5,006 nt of DNA from an uncultured Collinsella sp. GTDB taxonomy: Bacteria > Actinomycetota > Coriobacteriia > Coriobacteriales > Coriobacteriaceae. Where the stretch lies: NCBI GenBank assembly GCA_902494295.1, contig CABUSL010000128.1:1-5006 (forward strand). Direction: 5' to 3'. This document shows, in pieces, positions 4,454 to 5,006 of the stretch. Each line of letters begins with the position of its first letter. The first letter of the stretch is position 1. The translations under genes were made by a program, and so were the position numbers. Below the pieces are notes generated by a model. The model was given only the letters and a program-made list of their open reading frames with translations, made no database searches and was not told where the DNA came from.

Positions 4454-4532
4454 TGCAGCTTTTCCGGGTGTATTTGGCCTAGATTTGCAGCTTTTCCGGG
4501 TCCAGATGGCTGCTTCGTGCAGCTTTTCCGGG
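4454..4532 (+). repeat. Three copies of a 15-base repeat at exact 32-base spacing
   Basis: TGCAGCTTTTCCGGG occurs at 4454-4468, 4486-4500 and 4518-4532, identical each time, with 17-base spacers that differ in sequence. The first two copies match over 18 bases (TTTGCAGCTTTTCCGGGT). The arrangement resembles a miniature CRISPR, but repeat and spacers are far too short and no cas gene is near. The period is close to three helical turns, so the copies face the same side of the DNA. It could be a binding-site array or part of a dispersed intergenic repeat family. The last spacer with the third copy forms GCTGC-TTCGT-GCAGC (4509-4523). Confidence 0.75.
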
Positions 4533-4535
4533 CTT

Positions 4536-4607
4536 CTAGAGCGTGTGGAGCAGGGCGATGAGGAAGCGGATGCCTTGGAGGTAGGCGCGACGGGAACAGG
4601 ACGCCGC
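4536..4607 (-). pseudogene. Short coding-like C-terminal fragment, minus strand
   Basis: Between a TGA (4608-4610) and a TAG (4536-4538) the minus strand reads a 23-residue stretch containing SRRAYLQGIRFLIALLHTL, with mostly G/C third positions and a hydrophobic helix-like pattern. There is no start codon, so if real it is the tail of a decayed gene. I do not recognise the family. It abuts the repeat array. Confidence 0.2.
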
Positions 4608-4714
4608 TCATGCGCGAGCAGCTCGAGGACGGGCGCTACAGGAAGACCTGGAAGAAGATGATGGAGCCGGAGTACGAGTTCCATCCGGAGCCGGACGTGC
4701 AAACGGCGGGTTAA
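4562..4714 (+). pseudogene. Orphan C-terminal coding fragment, plus strand
   Basis: A plus-strand frame, open from 4562 and with an ATG at 4610, ends in TAA at 4712-4714. From the ATG it encodes 34 residues starting MREQLEDGRYRKTWKKMMEP. Nearly every codon from 4610 to about 4699 ends in G or C, the pattern of a real gene in this genome, and no other frame here looks coding. It is charged and too short for a known domain, so it is best read as the remaining C-terminus of a degraded or rearranged gene. AGGA at 4598-4601 precedes the ATG by 8 bases, so a genuine small protein is not excluded. Family unknown. Confidence 0.4.
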
Positions 4715-4732
4715 CATAGCCTTTCACCGAAA

Positions 4733-4767
4733 AGGGCGGGTGGCCGCGCCCTGCGACCACCCGCCCT
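4733..4767 (-). terminator. Rho-independent terminator of the surface-protein gene
   Basis: AGGGCGGGTGG (4733-4743) and CCACCCGCCCT (4757-4767) form an 11-bp perfect GC-rich stem with a 13-base loop. On the minus strand the stem runs into CCTTTTCGG, giving a short T tract. It lies 28 bases after the stop of the LPXTG-type gene, which it most likely terminates, insulating prfA from it. Confidence 0.78.
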
Positions 4768-4795
4768 CAATCAAAGCCCTTCTCGGCCGCCGCAG

Positions 4796-5006
4796 TTACC
4801 GGTTCCGGCGCCGCAGAATCACGCCTGCGGCGATCAGCACCACCGCGCCGCCCGCGATGCCACCCAGGGCCATCGGCGACAAGCTGGTATCGCCCATGTT
4901 CGGCAGACCCGGCTTCTCCTCCTTCGACACCGGTGGGTTGGTGGGCGGCTCCGTCGGCGGGTTGACCGGCGGGGTGGTCGGCGGCGTGTACGTGTTCTTG
5001 AACACC
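4796..5006 (-). CDS. Sortase-anchored surface protein, C-terminal end (pilin-like), gene continues beyond the right edge
   Basis: Only the last 69-70 residues are in the window. VFKNTYTP at the edge fits the final strand of FctA/Cna-B-type pilin domains, whose conserved Asn forms an intramolecular isopeptide bond. A proline-rich wall-spanning linker follows (TPPTTPPVNPPTEPPTNPP). The cell-wall sorting signal is complete: the pentapeptide LPNMG, a hydrophobic membrane segment (PMALGGIAGGAVVLIAAGVI) and a positive tail RRRNR. Sortase would cleave before the glycine and attach the protein to peptidoglycan or a pilus. The motif has Met where Thr is usual. The GTG at 5003-5005 is an internal valine codon, not a start. 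A strong terminator follows the stop. The protein is not functionally tied to prfA. Surface-protein class is confident; adhesin or pilus role is inferred. Confidence 0.88.
   Translation of the reverse strand, partial: VFKNTYTPPTTPPVNPPTEPPTNPPVSKEEKPGLPNMGDTSLSPMALGGIAGGAVVLIAAGVILRRRNR

Larger units (their letters stand above)
4234..4795. other. 562-base stretch without an intact gene between prfA and the surface-protein gene
   Basis: Reading from prfA outward this stretch holds the prfA ribosome binding site, a short GC-rich hairpin (4282-4294), a possible 17-codon leader frame (4315-4368), a 7-bp inverted repeat GTATGGG/CCCATAC (4356-4388), a GCAGG-CATA-CCTGC hairpin (4401-4414), the three-copy 32-base-period repeat (4454-4532), short coding-like fragments on both strands (4536-4714), and the terminator of the surface-protein gene (4733-4767). 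I found no clean -35/-10 pair for prfA; CTATCAT-like and TTATAT-like -10 boxes exist around 4390-4420 but without good -35 partners. No tRNA, rpmE or other known gene is visible. Confidence 0.5.

Noticed and set aside
4454..4532. CRISPR array
   Set aside because: Three 15-base repeats with 17-base spacers are too short, and no cas genes are present in the window.
4234..4795. rpmE (ribosomal protein L31) expected upstream of prfA
   Set aside because: No frame on either strand shows L31 features such as its cysteine-containing N-terminus; the stretch contains only fragments and repeats.

Overview
This window looks like chromosomal DNA of a high-GC, Gram-positive gut actinobacterium of the Coriobacteriia, most likely Collinsella or a close relative. 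The pointers are GC-rich genes with mostly G/C third codon positions, AAGGAG-type ribosome binding sites, the gene order prfA-prmC-tsaC, an actinobacterial Gp49-type toxin with its XRE antitoxin, and a sortase-anchored pilin-like protein. The genus is an inference; no marker gene here settles it.

All clear genes lie on the minus strand, so transcription runs from right to left. From the right: the 3' end of a cell-wall-anchored surface protein (5006-4796) with its own terminator (about 4733-4767); a 560-base gene-poor stretch (4234-4795) with a remnant coding fragment, three copies of a 15-base repeat spaced exactly 32 bases apart, and small hairpins; prfA (4233-3166, release factor RF1); a 597-base non-coding stretch (3165-2570), partly AT-rich and full of inverted repeats; prmC (2569-1295, the methyltransferase that modifies RF1 and RF2); a type II toxin-antitoxin pair of HigBA type (1219-535); and the 5' part of tsaC (386 to the left edge), which makes the threonylcarbamoyl-AMP used for the t6A modification of tRNA.

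RF1 ends translation at UAA and UAG, PrmC methylates the glutamine of its GGQ loop, and TsaC supports accurate decoding, so the backbone is a translation-quality cluster. Two interruptions stand out: a toxin-antitoxin module between prmC and tsaC, and a structured, AT-rich insert between prfA and prmC. PrmC itself carries an acidic, alanine/glutamate-rich insertion of about 130 residues between its substrate-binding and SAM-binding parts.

No complete novel system is visible. The most interesting unexplained items are the PrmC insertion, the stepped 25-bp hairpin at 3026-3124, the 32-base-period repeat array at 4454-4532, and the four hexamers on an 11-base period at 2755-2793.
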